Positions 22,196 to 32,472 of a stretch of DNA of 64,000 nucleotides are shown piece by piece. The notes under the pieces were generated by a model, which worked only from the letters and a program-made list of their open reading frames with translations, was not told where the DNA came from and did no database searches. Numbering within the stretch: the first letter of the stretch is position 1; every line of letters starts with the position of its first letter. The translations under genes and the position numbers were made by a program. The stretch comes from Protopterus annectens (lineage: Eukaryota > Chordata > Ceratodontiformes > Protopteridae): NCBI RefSeq assembly GCF_019279795.1, contig NC_056745.1:503685694-503749693 (forward strand). The letters are read 5' to 3'.

Positions 22196-22560
22196 TCAGA
22201 CTCGTCCATTCATCCATCCATCCTCAACCCCTTTTCCCATTTTGCATATGTGGTTGGGGTGTCACTTCAGCAGTGACATTCATCTCGAGCCAAGGTTTAC
22301 ACCACTGGGTGGATAGCCTTGCCATGGTAGTTCATTCGTACAGCTTACTCCTGCACACACTCTCATCTAAGACCAATTTAGAGTGTTCAAACCACCTATT
22401 GCATGTCTTTGGAATGTGGGAGGAAACTGAAGCACCCAGAGGAAACCCACGTAACCATAGGGAGGACATGTAGACTCTGCACAGAAGGTACCCCAGCTGA
22501 GAATCAAACTGGAGAACCTCTTGCTGTGAGGTGACAATGCTAACCACTGCACCACTGCAA
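22196..22560 (-). mobile_element. tRNA-derived SINE (copy 1)
   Basis: On the minus strand the head is GTGGTGCAGTGGTTAGCATT (A box) with CAGTTTGATTCTC (B box) about 45 bases on, then GTGGGTTTCCTCTGGGTGC and TTCCTCCCACATTCCAAAG. The tail is a GATGGATGGATGAATGGA run at about 22200-22225. I recognise this as a widespread fish/amphibian-type tRNA SINE, but the family name is not certain. It lies inside ERV pol. Confidence 0.8.
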
Positions 22561-22880
22561 CTACTTTTAATATGAAGAAAGATTAGTTGTGCAAAATCTT
22601 ACCATAACCATAGATGTTCTCTTTCATGCTGCAGTATTCTCACTGTGGGATCCTCCACCTCAGGCAACCCAAACATCTTGCTCCTATGCAAAAGCTTAAA
22701 CCTGGTTGCTGCCAGGTGCATGGGATGTCACATGCAGGGCCATAAACCATGGGTCCTAAATGTGAAGTCTGCAAGCACAGACCACAGAACTGCCCAGTCA
22801 GACAACAGTCTAAGGAGTACAAGAAAAATGCCATCTAGACAGGGTAAATGTAATGAAGGGGGTAGGTGGGTGGGAAGGAA

Positions 22881-22979
22881 TACTGCAACATGGAAGAGAA
22901 GGACATCCATGGTTATGGTAAGATTTTACACAACTAATCTATGTCCTTCTATTCCCATGTTGCAGTATTCTTACTGTTA
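22881..22979. repeat. DIRS internal complementary region (family 1, copy 1)
   Basis: Up to 22940 the sequence is the complement of the element's left end (CACAACTAATCT against AGATTAGTTGTG at 22580-22591). From 22941 it is the complement of the right end (ATGTCCTTCTATTCCCATG against CATGGGAATCGAAGGACAT at 27847-27865). The circle-junction match fixes both element termini. Confidence 0.88.
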
Positions 22980-23129
22980 GAGAGTCCCACAGCTTAAGAA
23001 GAGGAATGGATGGTGGAAGAAGTTGTAGTTTCCAGGAATCCATGCAGGATTGCCCTTGCAAATCCTGCCCTGGCTCTGGAGACATGGTCTAACTTGTAAT
23101 GTTTGGTAAAGGTATGCACAGAAAACCAT

Positions 23130-24208
23130 GTCGCTGCCTCAAGAATGGTGGCTGTGTCCAGGCCTTCAGTAAGACTCCAGAAAAGGTCACGGCTCTTGCA
23201 GAATGTGCCTTAATGTTGTAAGTGAAGTCTTTACCATGGTAAGAGTAGCAGAAGGAAATAGTCTTTCATATCCAGGAGAATAGCTTGTTTGGATACAGCC
23301 TTGCCCAGGGCCTGGGGTGGAAGGGCACAAAGAGCTGATTGGACTTTCTAATGGCTTTTGTTTTGTCCAAATATAACCTTAATTGTCTGTGGACATCAAG
23401 GGACTTGAGTACTCTCATACTGTCATTCAGAGGAGAGGGAAAAAGGTGGGTAAATGAAAAGACTGATTGAGGAACAGCTCATTGACCACTTTGGGCATGA
23501 AGAAGGGATTGTTGCAAAGGGTCACCCTATCTTTGTGGAAGATTGTGTAAGGTGGAGATGCCATGAGTGCTTGTAATTCAGAAACCCTCCTGGCTGAAGT
23601 AAGGGCTACTAATAGGACAGTTTTCCGTGTGCACATCTGCAGAGAAGCAGAGCTTGCTGGTTCAAAGGGTGCAATTGTGAGTTTCTCTAGTATGTTGTTT
23701 AGGTTCCCAAGGTGGTGAAATAGGTTTCTTTGGTGGCCTAACATGCAGAACCCCTTTTAAGAATAGTTTGACATCCAACCTGAAAGAAGAGGTGGATCCA
23801 AAGGTAACCAGGCAGAAATGGCAGATAAGTGGACCTTCACTGAAGAATATGAAAGCTCTGATTTTATGAGCTCACACACACATAGGTGAGGACTAGTGGA
23901 ACATCTGCTTGGAAGGGGTCTCTTTGCCTTTGGAGAAACCATTTGGATAACCTTTTCCATTTAGAAACATAGGATCCCCTGGTAGTGGGTTTCCTGGCCT
24001 TCTCCAAGATGGATAGCACATCCTCTGAGTACCGGTGTCTGAAGGGAATCAAGAGTTTAGCACCCAGAGGGTTAAGCAGAGCATCTCCAGGTGTGGAGGA
24101 ATGAGAGATCCCTTCTGCTGTGTGAGCAAGTCCACCTTGTGAGGCATCTTGTGGTGATTGCCCTTGGCAAGAGATTGAAGAAAGGGGAACCAATGCTGCC
24201 TTGGCCAA
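23130..24208 (-). pseudogene. DIRS-1 tyrosine recombinase (copy 1)
   Basis: Overlapping frames give EKARKPTTRGSYVSKWKRLS (N-terminal DNA-binding region), then VALTSARRVSELQALMA, whose second Arg is the first catalytic Arg in the 23744-23427 frame. Further on, in another frame, comes a KAHSAR-like HxxR block near 23200 and an HTFTKHY-like tyrosine block near 23110-23130. The enzyme would integrate a circular DNA copy by site-specific recombination. Several frameshifts make it non-functional. Confidence 0.82.
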
Positions 24209-24235
24209 TAGGGAGTCACCAGCAAGATTCTTGGC

Positions 24236-25882
24236 TTATCTCTCTGGATTTTTAGAAGGACTTTCTGAATGAGTGGGAAGGGAGGGAAGGCATAAATGGA
24301 CAGTCCCTTCCATGAGATGGAGAAGGCATCCACTCTCCAGGCTAGTGGGGAGGGATCCCTGGAGCAGACAAGCTGCAAATGTGTTCTGGAGAAAGGTAAA
24401 CAGATCTATCTGTGGTGTGCCCCACTGGTGGACAATGTCTAACAACACATCTCTGTACAACATCCACTTGTGATGCAGAGAGAAGGATCTGCTTAGGACA
24501 TCCACCCTATAGCTTTCCTGGGTTGGAGTGCAGTCATCTCCCTTATGTTGGTATGTTTTTTTCTGGAGGCAGGGCTCCCATTGGACCTGCACCTTGAGGC
24601 CATTCGTAGTTACTCCCCACCCTAGATTGGAGGCATCCATGTGCATGCACTGTACTGGTTTCATGGGTTGCAGAGGTAGGCCTGGATTCTGGTGTACTTG
24701 CTGGATCCACCACCTCATCTCTGTCTTCAGGCAGGGTAAGAAGGGTACCTGAAAGTCCATGGGGTGGCTGTGTTGTGATCAGACATTTTTTAGGTACCAC
24801 TGAAACTTCCTCGTGCAGCCTGGCTAGGGGTAGCATAGGGATTGTGGCCACCATGAGGCCTAGAAGACACATGAACTGCCTGGCTGAAATGTGGGTGACC
24901 AGGAGGAGTTTGTGGAAGTGGATGACTAGGGAGGATACTTTGTTCTGAGGAAGGAAGGCCTTCATCGTGTCAGTTCTTATCCTGCAACCCAGGAATATTT
25001 TGTCTTGAGCTGCAGTGAAGTATGATTTTGCCAGGTTGAGAGTGAACCCCAAGCTCTGGAGCAATGACATAGTGAATAGAAAGTGTTTCTTGAGAATGCT
25101 GTCCTTTTCTGCTAGGATGAGGAGGTCATTAGGTAGGGGTAGATTTGAATGCATTTTGTTCTGCAGTAGGCTATTGCAGGGGCTAGGCACTATGTGAAGA
25201 TTCTTGGTGCAGTAGATAAACCAAAGGGCAAGGCAGGCAGTAAATTGAAAGTGTGAAGAGGGTCCAGAAAATGCAAATAGTTTCTGTAGTTTGGGCGGAT
25301 GGGGATGTAGAGGTATGCCTTCTTCAAGTCCAAAGTAGCCAGGAAGGCTTTGGGTTGCAATAGTGGAAGAAGGCTTTGAAGTGATAACATTTTGAAGGAA
25401 GGGACCTTCAGAAAAAGGTTTAAGAAGGACAAATCCAGGATAGATCCAGGAGGGACATCCTTTTTTTGCACTAGGAAAAGGCTGGAGTAGAACCCCCTCC
25501 CTGGCCTAAGGGGACACTTTCTGTGGTCCCCTGGGTGAGTAGCTCTTGAATAACCTAAGCAATTAGATGTAGCTGTTTTTTTGAGGGGGAAGGGAATACC
25601 TTGTGGAAGGGGCCTTACCTGCCAAGACATGAAGTACCCTTTTTCCACTATTGACAATACCCAGCAGTCTGAAGTGACTTTTTTACAGAGGGGGAAACAG
25701 GGAGGGAGGTGGGATGAGAGGGGGAGGTGGCTGAGGCAGTCACGGATTATTGTTTCTGTCTCAAAAAGACTGCCTGGTGGTAGGTTGAGGAGGGGCTGCC
25801 CTTGGGGAAGATGCCTTTCTAGGCCCTTTTCTGTGCCTAGAAGAGGAGGAGGAGGTAGATAGGGCTGGGGCCCTTCGGACAA
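24236..25882 (-). pseudogene. DIRS-1 reverse transcriptase/RNase H (copy 1)
   Basis: The 25882-25190 frame has SRPFSVPRRG-equivalent lead sequence, LDLSFLNLFLKVPSFKMLSL and ATLDLKKAYLYIPIRPNYRN, then LPFGLSTAPRIFT, the DIRS/Gypsy-like RT palm. The active-site block, usually YLDD, reads LPNDLLIL in the 25190-24543 frame, so the first Asp appears lost. RNase H begins with MHMDASNLGWGV (24760-24236). The piece that should hold TDNTTVMWY is absent because of the 180-bp deletion at 24527. Inactive. Confidence 0.85.
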
Positions 25883-26077
25883 AGGTGGTCTTGACAGAGT
25901 AGTTTCTGTAAAATTTGGTTACTGGAGAAAACAATAAATGCTTGAGGTCCTGAAGCTCCTTGCTTTTTTCCCTGGAGGCTTTTCAACAGTTCAGCAGACT
26001 GTTTTCCAAACAGCACTTTGTTGTCAAATGGTGCATCTAAGATTTTGGTTTTAAAATCTTCAGGAAGGGGTTAAAGC

Positions 26078-27492
26078 CTAAGCCAGGGAATAGCTGTGCA
26101 GTACAGAGGCTGAAGTTGAAGACCTAGCAGAAGTCTCAGATACACCATAGCTGCACTTTACAGAATGTCTGGCAACCTGTGATGATAAGGACAGGTTAGA
26201 TGCTACCTGAAATTTGCCAGGAGAGTCAGGCATTGAAGAAAGCAAGGAGGATGCCTTAGAAACCAAATCTAGGACATATTTGACCATGTAGATCTGATAA
26301 CTGAAAGCCCTGAAAGCCAGTGTGGAAGATGTGTACATTTTTCCCCAGTCTGTCCAAAACCTTGCTGCCTTTGACTAATGACAAAAGAGAGGAGGAAGGT
26401 ATTAATCTGGACTGCTTGTCAGGGACCACTGCAATGACTGCAGGATCTGCCATTGGTGGCTTAATGAAGGATTTGTGCTTATCAGAGACCTTGTAAAAGC
26501 AGTTACGTCTTTTGGGAGCTGGGGGCTGTGATTCTGATGTCTTTGAAGCTGATGCAAATGCATCTAGGTAGGCTGAAATCACAGGAGGGATAGCAGAGGG
26601 GGACAGTGACTCCACCTGAAGTAGTTCAAAATATCTCTTTTGGGCCTCGGTCATCTGAGTTGCATCCCACTTGAAATATTCCCTCATTTTAGTAATTGTT
26701 TCCCCAAAAGAAATGTCTTCAGGGGGTGAGTCTCCCTGTAGGGAGTCCTCACCTGGGCAGTAGTAATCCAGAGGGGAAGCTATCTGGGAGTTGTAGGTAA
26801 TGGATTCATTTGAGGAGGAGTCTTCCTCTTGGGTGTGAGTGGGATGAATGAAAGCAGCTGAGGCTGGCCTGGGGCTAAGAGCAGGCAATGTGGCAGCAGG
26901 AGAGGCTGAAGGCCTAACAGACATAAAGGCCTGAAACAAAGACTGAGAAAAGGTATGCCAGTCTGGTTGGACCTTAGAGAAAGTAGACAGATGTTTAGTT
27001 TTTTGCATCCTCTTAAGAGGAGTGGACTTAGTGGAAAGAGATTGCCTAGTATCATGGGTCTGGCCTGTAGGAGAGGGTTACGCTTCCTGGACTGTGAGTG
27101 GGCATCGGTGGAGCCTGGTTCCCCCTCGACCTCAGCTGAAGCCGATGGAATGACCTCCGAGGATATGCCTACCAGTGTTTCAAGGTGGCTTGCATGAGGG
27201 TAGTTGCTGAAATCACCAGTTTTAATGGATGTCCCTCAACCCCTAAATCGGTGGATGGTGGATCATCCAATGATGTAGGGGCAGAAGCAGTAGGCCTTGC
27301 AACGTTGGCCTTCTTTTTAGGCAGTTCCACCTCGACGGGTGACGCCGGATCCATACATAGGGCTAAGCGCTTTAATCGTGGATTCTCAAGATAGAGTTTT
27401 AGGGCTGCCAGATGACTATGAAGGGTTTTAGGTATGAATGACTGGCAGATGCTACAGGTGGTGTGGTCGTGTTCTTGGCCTAAGCAGAACAA
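26078..27492 (-). pseudogene. DIRS-1 ORF1 (gag-like; copy 1)
   Basis: The N-terminal piece (27492-27169) has CLGQEHDHTTCSICQ, a Cys/His cluster comparable to CLGPDHGISHCRFC in the DIRS-2 ORF1. The central ORF (27008-26256, 250 residues) is acidic and Ser/Pro-rich, with YFKWDATQMTEAQKRYFELL and PAPKRRNCFYKVSDKHKSF, a block shared with other DIRS ORF1 proteins. The C-terminal piece (26338-26078) is predicted helical (YTSSTLAFRAFSYQIYMVKY). Frames are interrupted. The role is probably capsid-like, inferred from position. Confidence 0.75.
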
Positions 27493-27949
27493 AGTTCATG
27501 CAAATCATGTAGAATCTGATGTCCGCACCTACAATTCCCCTTTCTAGTGGACACTGGATAAATAACAGCAAGCAACCAAAGTTTAAGCAAGAAAAAAGAA
27601 TTTCCCCAAAAGGGTACTTATCTGTAGATGTCTTCAAGAGTGTGCAGCAAAATGATCAATCTGAGGTTCGACTGGAGCACATAAGTTCTGAGGTCTGTGC
27701 ATGCAGACGTCACATTTAAGGCCTGTGGTTTACGACCCTGCGTGTGACGTCCCATGCACCTAGCAGCAACCAGGCTTAAGCTTTTGTACAGGAGCCGGAT
27801 GTTCAGGCCACCTGAAGTGGAGGATCCCACAGTAAGAATACTGCAACATGGGAATCGAAGGACATTGTACAAATACAGACAAGGGACAAGCACTACTTAT
27901 CCATTTTTATTGGACATGAAGGGAAAATGCATGACTGCATGGCTTATTT

Positions 27950-28250
27950 GGAGAAACCAGATAAGTCACCACTAAGGCAGATTATGACTGCCACATTCTT
28001 ACAGAGTATGTGGATGGCGCACATTGCTGGAAGGATGGTAAGCACTACACTGGGTTTGCAATAGTGACACTGCAAAAAGGAGACAGACCAATTATGGTTA
28101 AGTTACCAGGATACATCTCAGCACAAAGGGCTGAGTTAGAAGCTGTACAATATGTTTTGCAGCATTTACATCCAGTAAATATTTACAGTGACAGTCCTTA
28201 TGTAGTAAATTCTCTGAAACTACATGGAACAGTGACTGGAGTGATTGGTT
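27950..28250 (+). pseudogene. ERV pol: RNase H (copy 1)
   Basis: The frame reads YVDGAHCWKDGKHYTGFAIV, then QRAELEAVQYVL and NIYSDSPYVV. These give the Asp, Glu and Asp of a retroviral RNase H in order. It continues the pol gene interrupted at about 22193 by the SINE and DIRS. The frame ends at 28250, directly against an Env-like anchor, so the C-terminal RNase H, integrase and most of env have been lost. Confidence 0.8.
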
Positions 28251-28333
28251 AAATGGGTTATTTTCAAAATGGTTATAAACCAATATCACAGTTTTAATTA
28301 CTATAGTATCCATTATTTTGTTAATCATAAAGT
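28240..28333 (+). pseudogene. ERV env membrane-anchor fragment (copy 1)
   Basis: In the frame at 28243-28332 a short amphipathic segment, an in-frame stop, and a run of about 18 hydrophobic residues rich in Ile, Val and Leu are followed by a short Lys/Cys tail and a stop. This is the shape of the C-terminal end of a retroviral transmembrane Env. Assignment rests on shape and position only. Confidence 0.45.
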
Positions 28334-28850
28334 GCATGTGTTAAACTTTGTATTAAAAAGACTGTCAATCAGGTATCTTCTGTAATGTAGGTGGTAAAGA
28401 AAATAAGATAACCAACAGAGACATGTTTTTTTTGTAAAATTCAAAGTATGATTTAAAATTTGATTGAAATTTATTTTTGGTTTTCAAAATAAAAATGGGA
28501 ATTGATAGACTTACATAAAGTAAAAACTGGTTTCCCTCATAGTAGTAACACTTATTTGATAGAAAAATATACATATAATACGGTAGAACTGTTTTTCCTT
28601 CACAGTAACAGAGGTTTGGTAATCATAGTAACAGTGCAATATTTCTAGAACAAAGCATCTGCAAGTACAGAAAAGAAGTATGCAGTAAACAAGTGTGATT
28701 AGCTTAACAGAATGTGCTTGTGTGGAAAAAAAACAATTACACTTCTGAATGTTTTTGTAACACATGGCATTAACAATAGAGGCTTGTTGAAATATCATAA
28801 ACAGTTGAATGTATACAGATATTCATGAGAATGAACTTGTTAAAGAGAAA
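28334..28850. other. ERV 3' region or LTR remnant, unassigned (copy 1)
   Basis: This AT-rich stretch lies between the Env-like anchor and the CR1 3' end. A plus-strand reading over about 28500-28830 is fairly open but matches no domain I know. It might contain part of an LTR, but no second copy is visible within the unit. The same stretch occurs at 41937-42450. Confidence 0.4.
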
Positions 28851-28899
28851 TAGGATCATAGGAGGTTATTAGGCTAGCGGCTCCAGGGCCCTTACAAGC

Positions 28900-31011
28900 C
28901 TAGCCAACTTCAACCCCTGTTTCCAAGGGTATCTGGTTCAAGCAGACACTAAAATTAGCACCTATTGCCCCTATCCAAGAGGGACACAAGTGGAACCCCC
29001 AGGTGAATGTCTGGTTACGCATCCAATCATCCAAATTATGCTTAAATAGGGCCAACGAGGGGCTTTGTTTAACATAAAAAGGAAGCTCGTTCCAAAGGTG
29101 GGGCAACCTCTGTGAGACAAATCTGTGTCTCCAGCAAGTTCTGTTGATATTACATACCAGGTTAAGGTCCTTTGAGTGAGTGTCCTGTGTATCATTTGAC
29201 TTGTGAATGTGCAATTTTTCCATTAAAGCTGGGTCAGAGATTGCTCTATATCAAGGCAAAGATTGCCTCTGAACAGTCTGTATGACAGAGAGTAAAGTGA
29301 CAATGATTTCAGTTTGTCCACATAAGAAAGATCTTGAAGATCTTGAATTTTCTTTCTAAGGAACCTTTGTGGTCTCTTCAATTACTGCAGGTGTTTAGAA
29401 AGGAACATACCAAAGGGAGCGTTGTACTCTATTATTGGCCTGATAAGGGAAGAGTACAGAGGGGTTATAACCTCTTCTTTTTCTGGAGGCAATGCACTTT
29501 CTTATGAGATGAGCAATATAAAATGCCCTTCTTACCACTGTGGAGACATGGTGAAAATTAAGATTGCTATTAACCTGTGTGCCCAGATCTCTCACTACTG
29601 ACTGTGTGCTTAGGTCACTGCTATTGATGTGGTAGTTTACAGGAACATTACCCTTCCCAAAGGGGATGATAATGCATTATTTTGCATTAAGTTTAAGACC
29701 ATTACTTTGGCACCAGTCATTAGTCTGCATAAGACCTTCTTGCAGGATGTTGACATCACTAGGAGTTTTAATGACCACTCCCAGTTTGCAGTCATGAGCA
29801 AACTTTGTCAGCCACAGTCCTTTAGTTTTAGCCTGTACTTCAGAGAAATAGATTCCACAGTAGGGGCTCCAGAACCAATCCCTGTGGAACACCACTGGTT
29901 ATGGGTCTGCTGAATAAGGTGGAGTCCCCTATTTTGACTGTATGATGCAAGTTCTAACAGTGATCCAGTCTGCAACCCACCTGACAATATATGAGTTGAT
30001 ACCCAGCTGAGCGAGTTTATCAATGATGCCTGAGTAGGGGATTGTGTCAAAGGCCTTGGTTAAGTCTAGGTAGGCCATATGCACAGATTTGCCATTGTCT
30101 AAGGCTTTGGTGACTGTCTCAAAGAAGTCCACCAAGCTTAACAGGCATGATCTCTTCTTCACAAAGCCAAACTGGGTGGGGGTCATGCATTTGGTGGTTT
30201 CCTATATCTTTATTAATAAGGTCCATGATGATTTGTTCCATGGCCTTACAGATAAGGCTGGTCAGGCTAATAGGTCTATAGCTTCTAGGGTCCATGAATG
30301 CACCCCCTTTATGCAAAGGGATGACAGTAGCTGTTTTCCATTCCACTAGGAAGTACCCAGTGCTTAGGCTGTGATTGAAAAGCATGCTCAATGGTGATGA
30401 TAATTCATGTTTTAACCAATGCAGAACACAGCCTGGGATGTTGTCTGGTCCCATAGAGACTGTGTTTTTGACCTTGGATAGGGCATTTAAGACCTGCTGC
30501 TTAGAGATACTAGGTGGGGGACAGTGTTAGGGATGCTTTGGGGTATATGTGGCAGGGACAGGGATGTGAAGTTTTCCCTGAACCTGTCAGCCAGCAGGTT
30601 TGCTATATCCACATGTTCTATACATGTAGTACCAATAACTATGAGTTCAACGCAAATCTGTGCTTTACCTTTGAGGTTACAGATGTAACTAAAGAATGCC
30701 TTGTGGCTATCCTTAGTTAATAAAGCTAATTTGGATTCATAGTTAGCACTGGATGACTTCACTATGAGTCGTATTTTCTTGTTTATGTTGAGGAGGGAGC
30801 ATCTGCAGGTTTGACACCATTCCTTCCTACTCTTAGACAGCAATTTTTTTCTCTTATTGTACAGCCTATTAATGTCAGTTGTCCACCAAGCAGGTTTGTT
30901 TTTTCCTTGAAGATCTTGCTTTGGTTCTATCACATACGGCAGAGTCAATACAATTATACAGGTGCTTGTATAAAGCACTGGTGTATAACTCAGCATAGGT
31001 GTCTGTTCCAT
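28900..31011 (-). pseudogene. CR1-b reverse transcriptase (copy 1)
   Basis: Pieces on the minus strand: 31011-30487 (KPAWWTTDINRLYNKR linker), 30454-30119 (VEWKTATVIPLHKGGAFMDP), 30186-29929 (AYLDLTKAFDTIPYSGII), 29895-29677 (active-site block KFAHDCKL, with the first Asp of FADD changed to His), 29595-29395, and 29223-28900 (C-terminus, LWNELPFYVKQSP). A single G missing near 30524 relative to copy 2 splits the first two pieces, which form one 297-residue ORF in copy 2. Confidence 0.85.
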
Positions 31012-31327
31012 CAGTGGGAGGAGGGGTTATGAAGCTATTTATGCTGTCACATAAGAGGCTGCAATTGGCCTTGGAGAAGTTTTTTTAGTTTAGTTTTTGC
31101 TAAGGGCATTTTGTGTTATAGTTACTTCTAACAAGACTAATTTGTGGTCAGATCTCATCAGGGATATCCACGCACTGGGGGTGATGCAGCGATCCCCCAT
31201 GATGAACACCAAGTGCAGGATGTTTGAGCCCCTTGTGGGTATGTCAACCAGCTGTTCTAGGGCATTGGAGTTAATGAAGTCTGGAACCTTTGGGAAAGTG
31301 AGTTAGAACATGTATAATTTACCCAGT

Positions 31328-31690
31328 CTATGGACGGGTAATTAAAGTCACCCAAAACCAGTGTGTTTGGTTGCATGTTGATTGACTCAAGTAGAACAAA
31401 TAGGCTGAGTGGATGTCCTGATTCATGGAGGGGGTTCTATAGCTGGCAATGACCTGAAGAGGGGCCTTACCTACAGTCAATTGCACCTGAAGTAATTCAA
31501 GGGAATTGTGCTGTTCAAGCAATCTAGAGGTATATTTATCTTTGTTGATACACCACCTCCTTTGGTTGTAACGCCTTTAGTTTGTGGTCTGAATGTGTGG
31601 AAGGAAATGTAACCTGGTACAGCTGAGGTGCTCTTTTCCAGCCTGAAACCAGGTCTCAGTGACTGCACAAATGTCAGTTTCTTTCAAGGT
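31328..31690 (-). pseudogene. CR1-b endonuclease (copy 1)
   Basis: The 31668-31477 frame carries the segment equivalent to VTETWFKA...SFHTFRPQ, and 31522-31328 has LQVIASYRTPSMNQDIHS. These align with 1060-1330 of CR1-a. The GDFN block reads WVTLITRP, that is, degenerate. It is decayed. Confidence 0.75.
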
Positions 31691-32461
31691 GAGGACTGCT
31701 TCCAGAGAGTGCAGTTTCTGGTTTAGACTCCAAGTGTTTTGCTGCATAACCTGGAGGCTGTTTTAGAGGGTATTTTTACATTGGGAATTTTATTCTTGTG
31801 ACATTGCCTAAAAAGGCAGTGTGGGGATGGCAAGAGCTATAACCGAAGTCTCAGAGGTGACAGATGAAGAATATCTCTAGCACAGCATCAAGGTCTGTTG
31901 ACAATATCATCCTAGGCTGACAGATACTGGATCCACTTTGAATAACACCAGAAATTAAGACAATTGTTGAAGTCAATCATTTGCTGTGTGAATTGAGGTA
32001 TCATCCTAGGTGAAGGTAAAATGCTGCTTACGGATAGGGACATACCTGCCTGAGACACAATGAGAGAGCTCAGTCATGTCTCTCTTCATATAGTCCAGTG
32101 AGGTACGCCTCAAGCTGTTCATACCAACATGGACTATGATGGAGCCATAACAGTGCCTGTTGTTGAGAGACTTGAGTGCATGTGTGATATGGTGGATCCT
32201 GGTCTGACCTTTTCCTTATCTAACCTGGTGATAGGGACATCTGTGTTTCTAACAACTGAGTCGCCTATGACTAAGATGTTTGTTTTTGTGTTATGCCTTA
32301 GGGGCTTGACTGGGGAGACACTGGTATGTGATATATCATGTGTACTATGTTCTGCAAAGGATGTATAATGTGAAGCGTGCTTGTGTTTGTGAGGTATCTG
32401 ATGTTTAGGTAAGTTTCCTGTAAGAACCTCTGCATATGTAGGTTTATGTGTTGTTGGTTTG
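31691..32461 (-). pseudogene. CR1-b SGNH esterase region (copy 1)
   Basis: The frame ending at 32134 contains PTYAEVLTGNLPKHQIPHKH and ILVIGDSVVRNTDVPITRL, with the GDS catalytic Ser block intact. The reading beyond 32461 in the same frame is filler and ERV sequence across the duplication junction, not CR1. Downstream (32110-31830) the GxND and DxxH blocks are recognisable only in broken frames. Confidence 0.75.
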
Positions 32462-32472
32462 TTATTGTTAAG

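Larger units (their letters stand above)
22581..27865 (-). mobile_element. DIRS retrotransposon, family 1 (copy 1)
   Basis: This element uses a tyrosine recombinase. Reading on the minus strand, it carries a gag-like ORF1, RT/RNase H and recombinase, with no LTRs. Imperfect inverted terminal repeats lie at 22581-22795 and about 27684-27865. An internal complementary region (22881-22979) is complementary to the two termini joined. It sits in ERV pol with no evident target duplication, as is normal for DIRS. Copy 1 lacks 180 bp of the RNase H region. Confidence 0.9.
19025..28850 (+). mobile_element. Endogenous retrovirus (copy 1), defective and interrupted
   Basis: Gag-like, nucleocapsid-like, RT, connection and RNase H pieces and a short Env membrane-anchor piece occur in retroviral order on the + strand. 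A minus-strand SINE and a 5.3-kb DIRS element separate the RT/connection part from RNase H. Integrase and nearly all of env are missing, and no LTR was recognised at either end. All frames are broken. The genus is not determined. Confidence 0.72.
19025..32461. repeat. Tandem segmental duplication, copy 1
   Basis: The unit is about 13.4 kb. Every feature in it recurs in the same order and orientation in 32473-46067, at an offset of 13448 at the left end rising to about 13603. It contains an endogenous retrovirus, a SINE, a DIRS element and most of a CR1. Differences from copy 2 are scattered substitutions (a few per cent by eye), 21 extra bases near 22130, 8 extra near 22550, a 180-bp deletion at 24527 and single-base indels. 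Confidence 0.93.
28851..32461 (-). mobile_element. CR1-type LINE (CR1-b, copy 1), 5' end cut by duplication junction
   Basis: Minus-strand esterase, endonuclease, RT and 3' end are present in order, in the same family as CR1-a. The 3' end (about 28856) shows GGCTAGGCTTGTAAGGGCC and CCTCCTATGATCCTATT. The 5' end stops at 32461, exactly at the duplication breakpoint, whereas copy 2 continues past 46067. All ORFs are broken. Confidence 0.88.

Noticed and set aside
22490-22560. Possible tRNA gene on the minus strand
   Set aside because: The B box is degenerate, there is no acceptor stem, and the body is a typical tRNA-SINE with a GATG-repeat tail. It is also present identically in the second duplication unit.
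28334-28850. ERV LTR
   Set aside because: No matching second copy exists near 19025 within the unit, and no TG...CA bounded repeat pair was found, so an LTR cannot be supported.
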